Below, piece after piece: positions 29,983 through 39,474 of a stretch of DNA of 64,000 bases. Position numbers and translations under genes: made by a program. A model generated the notes under the pieces. The model was not told the DNA's origin, did no database searches, and saw only the letters and a program-made list of their open reading frames with translations. This DNA comes from Lachnospiraceae bacterium (lineage in GTDB: Bacteria > Bacillota > Clostridia > Lachnospirales > Lachnospiraceae). The stretch is from positions 181,641 to 245,640 of the forward strand of contig QXWO01000001.1 of the NCBI GenBank assembly GCA_009911035.1. Reading direction: 5' to 3'. Numbering within the stretch: the stretch's first letter is position 1; every line of letters begins with the position of its first letter.

Positions 29983-30011
29983 TTGAAATGCCTTTTAAAA
30001 TGTGGTAGTAT
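29983..30011 (+). promoter_or_regulatory. Probable argH promoter
   Basis: TTGAAA (29983-29988) and TAGTAT (30006-30011) are 17 bp apart, 34 bp before the argH ATG. A TTGACA at 29957 has no matching -10. Confidence 0.6.
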
Positions 30012-30045
30012 CAGATTTAGTTTAATTAATTGGAGGATTTAAGTT

Positions 30046-31449
30046 ATGGCTCAGTTGTGGGGCGGGCGTTTTACGAAGGAAACGGACAAGCTGGTGTATG
30101 ATTTTAATGCGTCCATTACCTTTGATAAAAAGCTTTTTGAACAGGATATAGAAGGAAGTATTGCCCATGTGGTGATGTTGGAGAAGCAGGGAGTGCTTTC
30201 TTTAGACGAAAAGGATGCCATTGTAAAAGGGCTAACCCAAATACGTAAAGACGTGGAGGAAGGAAAGCTTGCAGTTTCGGAGGAATACGAGGATATCCAC
30301 AGTTTTGTGGAGGCTGTATTGACGGAACGGATCGGCGAAGCAGGGAAGAAGCTTCATACGGGAAGAAGCAGAAATGACCAGGTGGCGCTTGACATGAAGC
30401 TTTATGTGCGGGGTGAGGTGGTGACAGTGGCGGAAAAGCTCCAGAACCTTCTTGAGATCATTCTTTCGGTTATGGAAGGCAGCCTGACCACTTATATGCC
30501 GGGATTTACCCATCTTCAAAAGGCCCAGCCTACGACTCTTGCCCATCATATGGGCGCTTATTTTGAAATGTTTAAAAGGGACGTTCTGCGTCTCCATGAC
30601 ATTTATAAGAGAATGAATTACTGTCCTCTTGGCTCCGGCGCATTTGCAGGGACAACCTATCCTCTTGACAGATCTTACACCGCATCTTTGATGGGATTTG
30701 AGGGGCCTACCTTAAACAGCATGGATTCCGTGGCCGACAGGGACTACATTATAGAGTTTCTCTCCGCTCTTTCTACGGTCATGATGCATCTTAGCAGGTT
30801 TTCGGAGGAAATCATTATCTGGAATTCCAATGAATATAAATTTGTGGAAATTGACGACGCATTTTCTACAGGGAGCAGTATCATGCCCCAGAAGAAAAAC
30901 CCGGATATCGCCGAACTGGTGAGGGGAAAGACAGGGCGTGTTTACGGTGCGCTGGTATCCATACTGACCACCATGAAAGGACTTCCGCTGGCATATAATA
31001 AAGATATGCAGGAGGATAAGGAAGTTACTTTTGACGCCATAGAAACGGTGAAGAACTGTCTGGAACTGTTTGCAGGAATGCTTTCCACCATGAGATTTAA
31101 CGCGAAGATCATGGAAGAAAGCGCCATGAAAGGATTTACCAACGCTACAGACGCGGCGGATTATCTGGTAAACCGGAACGTACCTTTCCGGGATGCCCAC
31201 GGCATAATCGGCAGGCTTGTACTTTACTGCATTGAAAAGAATACCAGCATTGACGCACTCAGCCTGGAGGAACTAAAAGCAATCAGCCCTGTTTTTGAGG
31301 CGGATATTTATGAGGCTGTCAGCTTAAAAACATGTGTGGATAAAAGGCTGACCATCGGCGCTCCCGGTGAGGAAGCCATGAAAGAGGTAATCAGGATAAA
31401 CAAGGGATTCCTTTCCCAGTTTTGGACGAAGGAGTCAGAAAAATTTTGA
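30046..31449 (+). CDS. argH: Argininosuccinate lyase
   Basis: The 467-residue lyase splits argininosuccinate into arginine and fumarate. It starts LWGGRFTKETDKLVYDFNASI, has HTGRSRNDQVALDMKLY, and the superfamily signature GSSIMPQKKNPDIAELVRGKTGRV. TGGAGG precedes the ATG. argG is not next to it; asd follows 26 bp later on the same strand. Confidence 0.96.
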   Translation: MAQLWGGRFTKETDKLVYDFNASITFDKKLFEQDIEGSIAHVVMLEKQGVLSLDEKDAIVKGLTQIRKDVEEGKLAVSEEYEDIHSFVEAVLTERIGEAGKKLHTGRSRNDQVALDMKLYVRGEVVTVAEKLQNLLEIILSVMEGSLTTYMPGFTHLQKAQPTTLAHHMGAYFEMFKRDVLRLHDIYKRMNYCPLGSGAFAGTTYPLDRSYTASLMGFEGPTLNSMDSVADRDYIIEFLSALSTVMMHLSRFSEEIIIWNSNEYKFVEIDDAFSTGSSIMPQKKNPDIAELVRGKTGRVYGALVSILTTMKGLPLAYNKDMQEDKEVTFDAIETVKNCLELFAGMLSTMRFNAKIMEESAMKGFTNATDAADYLVNRNVPFRDAHGIIGRLVLYCIEKNTSIDALSLEELKAISPVFEADIYEAVSLKTCVDKRLTIGAPGEEAMKEVIRINKGFLSQFWTKESEKF

Positions 31450-31475
31450 AATACATGAATGAGGAGAATGAAAAA

Positions 31476-32561
31476 ATGAGTGAAAAATTAAGCGTAGGAA
31501 TTTTAGGCGGTACGGGAATGGTAGGCCAGAGATTTATTTCTCTCCTTGAAAACCATCCCTGGTTTGAGGTGACGACGATTGCAGCCAGCGAACGGTCTGC
31601 AGGAAAGACCTATGAACAGGCAGTAGGCGGCAGATGGAAAATGACGACGCCCATGCCGGAAGCGGTCAAAAATCTTGTAGTCATGAACGTAAATGAGGTG
31701 GAGAAAGTTGCATCCCAGGTGGATTTCGTGTTCAGTGCTGTTGACATGACTAAGGAAGAGATCATGAAGATCGAGGAGGCATACGCAAAAACGGAAACGC
31801 CTGTTGTTTCCAATAATTCTGCCCACCGCTGGACACCCGATGTACCCATGGTGGTGCCGGAAATCAATCCTGAACATATGAAGGTCATTGATTTCCAGAA
31901 AAAAAGGCTGGGGACCGAAAGGGGATTTATAGCGGTAAAGCCCAACTGCTCCATCCAGAGCTATGCCCCTGTACTCACAGCATGGAAAGAATTTGAGCCT
32001 TATGAAGTGGTGGCGACCACCTATCAGGCAATTTCCGGTGCAGGAAAGACCTTTAAAGACTGGCCGGAGATGGTAGAAAATATTATTCCCTATATCGGCG
32101 GCGAGGAAGAAAAAAGTGAAAAGGAGCCTTTACGGATCTGGGGAGAAATCAAAGACGGCGTGATTGTGCCGGCCCAGACGCCAGTCATTACATGCCAGTG
32201 CATCAGGGTGCCGGTGTTAAACGGCCACACAGCGGCAGTATTTGTAAAATTCAAGAAAAAACCTTTGAAGGAACAATTGATCGAGAAACTTGTTTCTTTC
32301 AAAGGACTTCCCCAGGAGCTGGAGCTTCCCAGCGCGCCCAGGCAGTTTATCCAGTACATGGAAGAAGATAACAGGCCCCAGGTAAAATTGGACGTGGACT
32401 TTGAAAGAGGTATGGGAATCAGTGTGGGACGTATCCGCCAGGACAGCGTATACGACTGGAAATTTGTAGGGCTTTCCCACAATACAGTAAGAGGCGCGGC
32501 AGGAGGAGCCGTTCTGTGCGCGGAACTGTTAAAGGCACAGGGATATATTACTGCAAAATAG
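31476..32561 (+). CDS. asd: Aspartate-semialdehyde dehydrogenase
   Basis: The 361-residue enzyme reduces aspartyl phosphate in lysine, threonine and methionine synthesis. It begins VGILGGTGMVGQRFISLLE (NADP fold) and has the active Cys in KPNCSIQSYAP. The Cys-Ser-Ile pattern fits the archaeal/fungal-type branch of ASADH. Start chosen at MSEKLSVG after GAGGAGA; a longer upstream frame runs into argH. Confidence 0.93.
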   Translation: MSEKLSVGILGGTGMVGQRFISLLENHPWFEVTTIAASERSAGKTYEQAVGGRWKMTTPMPEAVKNLVVMNVNEVEKVASQVDFVFSAVDMTKEEIMKIEEAYAKTETPVVSNNSAHRWTPDVPMVVPEINPEHMKVIDFQKKRLGTERGFIAVKPNCSIQSYAPVLTAWKEFEPYEVVATTYQAISGAGKTFKDWPEMVENIIPYIGGEEEKSEKEPLRIWGEIKDGVIVPAQTPVITCQCIRVPVLNGHTAAVFVKFKKKPLKEQLIEKLVSFKGLPQELELPSAPRQFIQYMEEDNRPQVKLDVDFERGMGISVGRIRQDSVYDWKFVGLSHNTVRGAAGGAVLCAELLKAQGYITAK

Positions 32562-32604
32562 ATAAAAAAGTAAGGTCATGGCCTGGCTTTGAAAAAGAGG
32601 ATAA

Positions 32605-34356
32605 ATGTTCATGGAAGAATTACGTTATAAGGTAGACCTGCTGAATGCGATGAACCAGCGGCTGGTAACAGACGAAAAGATGTACCGGCTTATCTGCGAT
32701 ACATCCAGCAATGCTTTTTTATATGCAAATTTTAGAACTAATGATGTAAGAACGCTTGCCAACTGGACTTTCTTTTTCCCGGAAGTGGAAATAAGGGAGA
32801 TGAAGGATCTGGCAAAGTTGTATTCGCAGGTTGAAGATAAATATGTACTTCCCCTTCGGGATCTGCTGTTTCTTGAAAAGACAGAGTTAAATGCTGGCAG
32901 TGGAATCATAAGGCTGAAAGACAATAGAACATGGGTGGAATGTGAGTCCGCTATCCTATACGATGAAGAAGGCCATGCTACGGATAAAGTAATACGTTTT
33001 AAGGATATATCCAAATTTAAGAACCAGAACGACGAACTTACCTATATAGCTTATTACGATATGCTCACAGGGCTTTATAACAGAAATTATTTTGTAAGGC
33101 TTCTTGCGGACTTTGTGCACAGGGCAGAGGAAGAAGACGTTGTTGCCACAGTAATGTTTGTGGATATCGATGATTTCAGAAAACTCAATGACAGTCTTGG
33201 AATCATTGCGGGAGATGAGCTGGTGCAGCAGTTCGGCCAGTTTTTGTCCTCTTTTCAGGGGGAAGATGTGCTGGTATCCCACTTCAATGCTGATATTTAC
33301 TGCATTGGTATTTTTGACCCTCAGGGAGAGCGGAGCGTAAGGCATATTTATGAAAAGATACATGAAAGGATAAAGACCCCTTTTGGCTTAACTACAGGAC
33401 AGGAACTTCTTATCTCCGTGAGCGTGGGGGTCGCAGAGTACCCGGAGGCGGCAAGGACAACGCTGGAATTGATCAACTGCGCAGAGATTGTCATGTTTAA
33501 AGCTAAAAATCTAGGCAAAAATGCAATCCAGTATTTTGATGCGCCCATTTTAAAGGAATTTCTGCAGAATGCAACTATTGAAAATAAATTGAAGGAAGCT
33601 GTCTTTTCACAGAACTTTACCATGAATTTCCAGCCCCAGTATTTTGCAAAAGACAAGACGCTGCGTGGAATGGAGGCACTGGTAAGGTGGCGTGACATCG
33701 ACGGAAAGATGATAAGCCCGGCTGTTTTTATTCCCATTGCCGAAAAAAACGGGACAATTGTACCTCTTGGGACATGGGTGACCGAGGAGAGCATCAGGAC
33801 TTTTTCAGAGTGGAAAAAGAAATACGCATGCAATGTGATTTTGTCCCTCAATATTTCTGCAATTCAGTATATGCGGGAAGAATTCATTGATGAAATACTG
33901 GGAATCATCGAAAAGTACAATGTAAACCCAAGTGAACTGGAACTTGAAATCACAGAAAGCGTTCTGATTGGGAACTTCAAGGAAATCACGGAAAAAATGT
34001 GTACCCTCCGTGCTCATGGCATCCGCATTTCCATGGATGATTTCGGGACGGGATATTCTTCCCTTTCCTATTTAAAAGGGCTTCCCATTGATACGCTGAA
34101 AATAGACAAAAGTTTTGTGGACACAAGCATTACAGATGAAAATACCAGAGTAATCACGGAATCCATTATTTTTATGGCAAAAAGGCTTGGATTTGAGACG
34201 GTAGCCGAGGGTGTGGAAACCAATGAACAGTTTGAATATTTAAAGAGTATCGGCTGCGACTGCATACAGGGGTATTTCCTTGGAAGGCCCATGCCCAAAA
34301 GTGACATTGAGGAACTTTTAGGCAGCAAAAGGCAGCGGCTGGAAGACATAAGCTGA
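32605..34356 (+). CDS. EAL-domain c-di-GMP phosphodiesterase with degenerate GGDEF
   Basis: The 583-residue protein has a PAS-like N-terminal part (1-130), a diguanylate cyclase-like domain (about 145-310) and an EAL domain (about 325-575). The GGDEF signature is replaced by SHFNADIY, so the cyclase half is probably inactive. The EAL half keeps EALVRW, LNISAIQ, DDFGTGYSS near 477 and AEGVE, so it looks able to hydrolyse c-di-GMP. No membrane span is seen. Confidence 0.9.
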   Translation: MFMEELRYKVDLLNAMNQRLVTDEKMYRLICDTSSNAFLYANFRTNDVRTLANWTFFFPEVEIREMKDLAKLYSQVEDKYVLPLRDLLFLEKTELNAGSGIIRLKDNRTWVECESAILYDEEGHATDKVIRFKDISKFKNQNDELTYIAYYDMLTGLYNRNYFVRLLADFVHRAEEEDVVATVMFVDIDDFRKLNDSLGIIAGDELVQQFGQFLSSFQGEDVLVSHFNADIYCIGIFDPQGERSVRHIYEKIHERIKTPFGLTTGQELLISVSVGVAEYPEAARTTLELINCAEIVMFKAKNLGKNAIQYFDAPILKEFLQNATIENKLKEAVFSQNFTMNFQPQYFAKDKTLRGMEALVRWRDIDGKMISPAVFIPIAEKNGTIVPLGTWVTEESIRTFSEWKKKYACNVILSLNISAIQYMREEFIDEILGIIEKYNVNPSELELEITESVLIGNFKEITEKMCTLRAHGIRISMDDFGTGYSSLSYLKGLPIDTLKIDKSFVDTSITDENTRVITESIIFMAKRLGFETVAEGVETNEQFEYLKSIGCDCIQGYFLGRPMPKSDIEELLGSKRQRLEDIS

Positions 34357-34411
34357 CAGACAAGAAAGTACGGATGCAGCAGGCATAAGATTAAGTATGG
34401 ATGGGATGTGA

Positions 34412-36490
34412 ATGGGAAAAAGTTTATATATTGCGGAAAAGCCCAGCGTGGCAAGGGAATTTGCCAAAGCCCTGCAGATCAGCGCAAGTAACCGGGACGG
34501 ATACATGGAGTCTGCAGACGCAGTGATTACTTGGTGTGTGGGGCATCTTGTGACGATGAGTTATCCGGAAGTTTACGATGAAAAGTTAAAAAGGTGGTCC
34601 CTGGATACCATTCCCTTTATCCCTTCCGAATTCAAATATGAAGTGATAGAGGGCGTCAAAAAGCAGTTCCAGATTGTAAGCGGACTTCTAAACCGCAGCG
34701 ACGTGGAGACTATTTACGTGTGTACGGACTCCGGGCGTGAGGGGGAATACATATACCGTCTTGTGGAACAACAGGCCCAGGTGAAGGATAAGAAGCGCAG
34801 GAGAGTCTGGATCGACTCCCAGACAGAGGAGGAAATCCTGCGTGGGATCAGGGAAGCCAAAGATTTATCGGAGTATGACAATTTAGGGGCGGCGGCCTAC
34901 CTGCGCGCCAAAGAAGACTATCTGATGGGAATCAACTTTTCAAGGGTGCTGACCCTGAAATATGGGAATGCTGTAAAATCTTACCTGAAAGCGGACAGGG
35001 CGGTCATCAGCGTCGGCCGTGTCATGACCTGTGTGCTGGGGATGGTGGTAAACCGGGAGCGGGAAATCCGGGAGTTTGTAAAGACTCCCTTTTTCCGGGT
35101 CACTGGGGATGTAATGGTCAGCGAAAAGCCCTGCGAATGCGAGTGGCGGGCAGTGGAGAATACAAAGTATTTCCAGTCTCCTCTTTTATATAAAGAAAAC
35201 GGCTTTAAGGAGAGGAAAGACGCACAGGCGCTGATGGATTTCCTTATGGACACACCGTCTGTCTTGGCAGTAGTTGAGTCCCTCGAAAAAAAGAAGGAGA
35301 AGAAGAATCCGCCGCTGTTATATAATCTGGCGGAATTGCAGAATGACTGCTCCAAATATTTCAAGATCAGCCCCGACGAAACCCTGCGCATTGTCCAGGA
35401 ACTGTATGAAAAGAAGATGACCACTTATCCCCGTACCGACGCAAGAGTACTCTCTACGGCGGTCGCAAAGGAGATAGATAAAAATATTAAAGGTCTTGTC
35501 AACTATGATGTGACAAAGGAACTGGCAGGCCAGGTCCTGACAGGGGGCAGTTATAAGGCAATTGCCAAAACAAAATATGTAGACGATAAGCAGATAACGG
35601 ATCATTATGCCATAATTCCCACAGGACAGGGACTGAATAACTTAAATTCCTTAAGCCCTACGGCAGTGAAGGTCTACGAGATCATTGCGCGTCGTTTTTT
35701 GAGTATTTTTTTCCCTCCTGCCATATACAGGAAGGTTTCTTTAAAAGTATCGGTGAAGGAAGAATATTTCTTTGCCAGTTTTAAGGTTCTTGAGGAGGAA
35801 GGATACCTGAAAGCGGCGGCCTTTTCTTACAATAAAACGGCCCGGGAAGGGAGACAGTCCTCTGGCAGGAAAAAAGACGGCGGGGACGGGCCAGAAAACA
35901 GCCCGGAGCAGGAGAAAGCCGGGGAAGATGGCGGGGCGGAGCAGCCCATGACCGATCAGGCTTTTATGGAGGCCCTTAACCGGTTGAAAAAGGGCGTAAA
36001 GCTTCCTGTTTCAAAGATGCAGATAAAAGAAGGAGAGACAACGCCGCCTAAGCGTTACAATTCGGGAACTATTATCCTTGCCATGGAAAACGCCGGACAG
36101 CTTATAGAGGATGAAGATTTGCGGGCACAGATCAAGGGCAGCGGAATCGGAACCTCCGCAACCCGTGCTGAAATCCTAAAAAAGCTCATAAATATCAACT
36201 ATCTGGATTTAAACAGGAAGACCCAGGCGGTGACGCCGACTTTAATGGGAGAAATGATTTATGAAGTGGTGGATAATGCCATACGTCCTCTTTTAGACCC
36301 GGCACTGACAGCAAGCTGGGAAAAGGGGCTGACCATGGTGGCGGAAGGCGTCATTACCGGGGAGGAATACATGAGAAAGCTGGATGATTTTGTCTCCAGA
36401 AGGACCAATATTGTCAAGGGACTGAATAACCAGTGGGTTTTGAACAGGCTGTTTAATAAAGCTGCTGGAAATTATAGGTCCAAATGCTGA
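34412..36490 (+). CDS. topB: DNA topoisomerase III
   Basis: The 692-residue type IA topoisomerase starts with SLYIAEKPSVAREFAKAL (Toprim) and has the catalytic Tyr in TTYPRTDARVLS (near 339). A Gly/Glu/Lys-rich insert lies near 470-510 (QSSGRKKDGGDGPENSP). No C-terminal zinc ribbons are present. It relaxes and decatenates DNA. TopB homologues also travel on conjugative elements, but here the neighbours are chromosomal. Confidence 0.93.
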   Translation: MGKSLYIAEKPSVAREFAKALQISASNRDGYMESADAVITWCVGHLVTMSYPEVYDEKLKRWSLDTIPFIPSEFKYEVIEGVKKQFQIVSGLLNRSDVETIYVCTDSGREGEYIYRLVEQQAQVKDKKRRRVWIDSQTEEEILRGIREAKDLSEYDNLGAAAYLRAKEDYLMGINFSRVLTLKYGNAVKSYLKADRAVISVGRVMTCVLGMVVNREREIREFVKTPFFRVTGDVMVSEKPCECEWRAVENTKYFQSPLLYKENGFKERKDAQALMDFLMDTPSVLAVVESLEKKKEKKNPPLLYNLAELQNDCSKYFKISPDETLRIVQELYEKKMTTYPRTDARVLSTAVAKEIDKNIKGLVNYDVTKELAGQVLTGGSYKAIAKTKYVDDKQITDHYAIIPTGQGLNNLNSLSPTAVKVYEIIARRFLSIFFPPAIYRKVSLKVSVKEEYFFASFKVLEEEGYLKAAAFSYNKTAREGRQSSGRKKDGGDGPENSPEQEKAGEDGGAEQPMTDQAFMEALNRLKKGVKLPVSKMQIKEGETTPPKRYNSGTIILAMENAGQLIEDEDLRAQIKGSGIGTSATRAEILKKLININYLDLNRKTQAVTPTLMGEMIYEVVDNAIRPLLDPALTASWEKGLTMVAEGVITGEEYMRKLDDFVSRRTNIVKGLNNQWVLNRLFNKAAGNYRSKC

Positions 36491-36619
36491 CATGCCTTGT
36501 TTTGGGGAGGCTGACTGATGAAAAGAGGCATTTATCTGCGGCAGCGCTGCATCCGCAGAAGTTGTCAGGTACGGTCTTAAGGAAACAAAGTCTTAAAGCA
36601 GCGCAGAAATGAGGGAAAA

Positions 36620-37285
36620 ATGGAACAGTTTACAATTGAGAATCTTTACAGTCTTAAGGAAACCATAGCGGCCAGTCTTTTTGAGGGGGCAGTCTACCCT
36701 TGGGAGTTGCTGCCGAAAATCAGCGGTTTTATTGTGGAGCTGGGGAATACCCTTCCAGAAGACAGGTTTACCAGGGTAAAAGAGGATGTCTGGATTGCCA
36801 AATCTGCAAAGGTAGCTCCCACTGCCTTTATCAATGGACCAGCCATCATTGATGAGGAGGCGGAGGTGCGCCATTGTGCTTTCATACGGGGAAATGCCAT
36901 TGTGGGAAAAGGCGCGGTGGTTGGCAATTCTACGGAGCTTAAGAATGTCATATTATTTAATAAAGTGCAGGTTCCCCATTATAATTACGTGGGGGACAGT
37001 ATTCTTGGATTCAAAGCCCACATGGGCGCAGGCTCCATCACTTCCAATGTCAAAAGTGACAAAACTTTGGTGGTAGTGAAAAATGGTCCGCAGAAGATAG
37101 AGACAGGGTTAAAGAAATTCGGCGCCATGCTCGGCGACTGCGTGGAAGTCGGATGCAACAGCGTACTTAATCCCGGAACGGTAATCGGCAGAAATACCAA
37201 TGTTTATCCCACCAGCATGGTGCGTGGATGCATCCCCGCTGGCAGTATTTACAAAAAGCAGGCAGAAATTGCCGAAAAGTATTAA
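36620..37285 (+). CDS. Left-handed beta-helix (hexapeptide) transferase-like protein
   Basis: The 221-residue product has hexapeptide repeats from about 65 to 200 (KVAPTAFINGPAIIDEEAEVRHCAFIRGNAIVGKGAVVGNSTELKN), as in GlmU C-terminal domains and sugar acyltransferases. It lacks the uridyltransferase half. The substrate is unknown. Confidence 0.8.
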   Translation: MEQFTIENLYSLKETIAASLFEGAVYPWELLPKISGFIVELGNTLPEDRFTRVKEDVWIAKSAKVAPTAFINGPAIIDEEAEVRHCAFIRGNAIVGKGAVVGNSTELKNVILFNKVQVPHYNYVGDSILGFKAHMGAGSITSNVKSDKTLVVVKNGPQKIETGLKKFGAMLGDCVEVGCNSVLNPGTVIGRNTNVYPTSMVRGCIPAGSIYKKQAEIAEKY

Positions 37286-37390
37286 AAATTATCAAAAGTA
37301 CTGGATTTTTTACTTAAGATATGCGAAAATATTAAGTGTGATTATGACAAAATATTCACAAGATATCTACATATTGAAAGGAGTTTTCAC

Positions 37391-38083
37391 ATGATTTATT
37401 CAAAGGAAGTTGAAGAAATGTGTACAGTTGCACAGGGTGTTCATCATGGCTGTGCTCCTATCCCAGAAGAAGCAAAATGGGTTCAGGCGAAAAAAGTAGA
37501 AGACATTTCGGGTCTGACACACGGTGTGGGCTGGTGTGCACCCCAGCAGGGCGCATGTAAGCTGACCCTGAATGTTAAGGAAGGCATTATTCAGGAAGCT
37601 CTGGTTGAGACAATCGGATGTTCAGGTATGACTCATTCCGCAGCCATGGCATCTGAAATCCTTCCCGGATTAACTGTAATGGAAGCATTAAATACAGACC
37701 TTGTCTGTGATGCGATCAATACAGCAATGAGAGAATTATTCTTACAGATTGTTTACGGACGTTCCCAGAGCGCATTTTCAGAAGACGGACTTCCTATCGG
37801 TGCAGGTCTTGAGGACTTAGGCAAAGGATTAAGAAGCCAGGTTGGAACCATGTACGGAACTTTGAAGAAAGGTCCCCGCTATCTTGAAATGGCTGAAGGA
37901 TATGTAACAGGCATTGCCCTTGATGCGGACAATGAGATTATCGGTTATAAGTTTGTAAACTTTGGTAAAATGACTGACTTCATGAAAAAAGGCGATGATC
38001 CTGCTACTGCATACGAGAAATCATGCGGACAGTATGGTCGTGTAGATGATGCTGTTAAGATCATTGACCCCAGAAAAGAATAA
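37391..38083 (+). CDS. NifU-like iron-sulfur scaffold-type protein
   Basis: The 230-residue protein carries conserved Cys residues in HHGCAP, GWCAPQQGACK and ETIGCSGMTHS, arranged as in IscU/NifU-type scaffold proteins. Its job may be cluster assembly or delivery, but its specific target is unknown. An AAAGGAG site precedes the ATG. It is 19 bp upstream of the GGGtGRT gene, and the two probably act together. Confidence 0.75.
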   Translation: MIYSKEVEEMCTVAQGVHHGCAPIPEEAKWVQAKKVEDISGLTHGVGWCAPQQGACKLTLNVKEGIIQEALVETIGCSGMTHSAAMASEILPGLTVMEALNTDLVCDAINTAMRELFLQIVYGRSQSAFSEDGLPIGAGLEDLGKGLRSQVGTMYGTLKKGPRYLEMAEGYVTGIALDADNEIIGYKFVNFGKMTDFMKKGDDPATAYEKSCGQYGRVDDAVKIIDPRKE

Positions 38084-38102
38084 TTATAGGAGGAATGTAA
38101 AA

Positions 38103-39113
38103 ATGGCATTATTTGAATCATATGAAAGAAGAATTGATACGATCAATTCCGTTTTAAGTTCTTACGGCATTTCTTCTATCGAAGAAGCTGAGAAAATTAC
38201 AAAAGATGCTGGCCTTGACGTATACGAGCAGGTTAAGAAAATCCAGCCCATCTGTTTTGAAAATGCCTGCTGGGCTTATACGGTAGGCGCTGCAATCGCT
38301 ATCAAGAAAGGCTGCCGCAAAGCAGCAGACGCAGCAGCAGCAATCGGCGAAGGACTCCAGGCTTTCTGTATTCCCGGATCTGTAGCTGATACACGTAAGG
38401 TAGGCCTTGGCCATGGTAACCTTGGAAAGATGCTTCTGGAAGAGGAGACAGAGTGTTTCGCATTCCTGGCAGGACATGAGTCCTTCGCAGCAGCAGAAGG
38501 TGCAATCGGCATTGCAGAGAAAGCAAACAAAGTACGCCAGAAACCTTTACGTGTTATCTTAAACGGACTTGGCAAGGACGCAGCAAAGATCATCTCCAGA
38601 ATCAATGGATTTACCTTTGTTGAGACAGAGTATGACCCTTACACAAATACCGTTACCGAAGTAGAGCGCAAATCTTACTCCGAAGGTCTTCGTGCAAAGG
38701 TTAACTGCTACGGTGCAAACTCCGTTCCCGAAGGCGTTGCCATCATGTGGAAAGAAAATGTAGATGTTTCCATTACAGGAAACTCAACTAACCCTACAAG
38801 ATTCCAGCATCCTGTAGCAGGTACATATAAGAAAGAAAGAACAGAAGCAGGCAAGAAATATTTCTCAGTTGCATCCGGCGGCGGCACAGGCCGTACCCTG
38901 CATCCTGATAATATGGCAGCCGGTCCTGCATCCTACGGTTTCACAGATACTTTAGGACGTATGCACTCCGATGCACAGTTTGCAGGTTCTTCTTCCGTTC
39001 CTGCCCATGTTGAAATGATGGGACTTATCGGAATGGGCAACAACCCGATGGTTGGCGCTACTGTTGCAGTTGCTGTTTCCGTTGAAGAAGCTGCTAAGGA
39101 AGGCAAGTTCTAA
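38103..39113 (+). CDS. GGGtGRT-family protein; its 3' end is an integration site
   Basis: The 336-residue protein contains the family signature GGGTGRT (near residue 260) and Cys residues near the N-terminus (ICFENACWAYTVG). The biochemical role is unknown; pairing with the NifU-like gene suggests Fe-S or redox work. I start at MALFESYERR after AGGAGG. The last 12 codons (VSVEEAAKEGKF) and stop lie in the 43-bp att repeat, so the gene's end can be swapped each time an element integrates. Confidence 0.85.
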   Translation: MALFESYERRIDTINSVLSSYGISSIEEAEKITKDAGLDVYEQVKKIQPICFENACWAYTVGAAIAIKKGCRKAADAAAAIGEGLQAFCIPGSVADTRKVGLGHGNLGKMLLEEETECFAFLAGHESFAAAEGAIGIAEKANKVRQKPLRVILNGLGKDAAKIISRINGFTFVETEYDPYTNTVTEVERKSYSEGLRAKVNCYGANSVPEGVAIMWKENVDVSITGNSTNPTRFQHPVAGTYKKERTEAGKKYFSVASGGGTGRTLHPDNMAAGPASYGFTDTLGRMHSDAQFAGSSSVPAHVEMMGLIGMGNNPMVGATVAVAVSVEEAAKEGKF

Positions 39114-39117
39114 GAAA
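39075..39117. other. att site copy A, left end of element 1
   Basis: A 43-bp sequence running from GTTTCCGTTGAAG to TTCTAAGAAA covers the end of the GGGtGRT gene. It recurs at 47673-47715 and 52538-52580 at identical length with only 1-4 base changes. Confidence 0.9.
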
Positions 39118-39130
39118 TAGTGTATTTTCA

Positions 39131-39175
39131 AGGGTTTCCGTTGATATAGATTGTCAGCGGAAGCCCTAAATTTTG
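39131..39175 (+). terminator. Terminator of the GGGtGRT gene
   Basis: AGGGTTTCCGTTGA (39131-39144) pairs with TCAGCGGAAGCCCT (39154-39167) with 12 of 14 matches and is followed by AAATTTT. It lies in element DNA, so the element supplies the gene's terminator. Confidence 0.65.
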
Positions 39176-39179
39176 CCAT

Positions 39180-39227
39180 GTAGCACACAAGTAACACACA
39201 GGTAGCACACATGAGGTAGCACACAAA
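39180..39227 (+). repeat. Arm-type direct repeats, left end of element 1
   Basis: Four near-copies of GTAGCACACAA occur in 48 bp. Matching copies lie at 47616-47637 before the right att. Clustered short repeats near both ends are typical arm sites for the N-terminal domain of tyrosine integrases. Confidence 0.7.
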
Positions 39228-39306
39228 TTTTTAGGATAAAGAAAAGGGCATCTGCACTTTGCAGACACCCTTTGATACGGTTTTATGTAACGGTTATTCC
39301 TTATAT

Positions 39307-39474
39307 TTAGAAGATTGTGCCAGACAGCAAGGAATAATCCTTTAAATGCTCTAAAATGATATTCTGAACATATTCAAGAAGGGCAGCAGTATCATAAGAG
39401 AAATTATGTTCGTCCAGTGCATCATTATTCAATAAATCTTCGGCTATTGCTTTTGTTATGTCGTTTCTATTCAT
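39307..39474 (-). CDS. Small hypothetical protein, 55 aa
   Basis: The ORF begins ATGAATAG-overlapping the stop of the gene upstream (8-bp overlap), a sign of coupled translation. The protein is MNRNDITKAIAEDLL... and ends SLLSGTIF; it looks helical and soluble. It is the last gene of the integrase-side cluster. Function unknown. Confidence 0.6.
   Translation of the reverse strand: MNRNDITKAIAEDLLNNDALDEHNFSYDTAALLEYVQNIILEHLKDYSLLSGTIF

Noticed and set aside
14127-36623. Shared leader CGCAGAAATGAGGGAAAA before leuB and the hexapeptide gene
   Set aside because: The 18-bp match is mostly a purine-rich ribosome site and may be chance; no further similarity around it.
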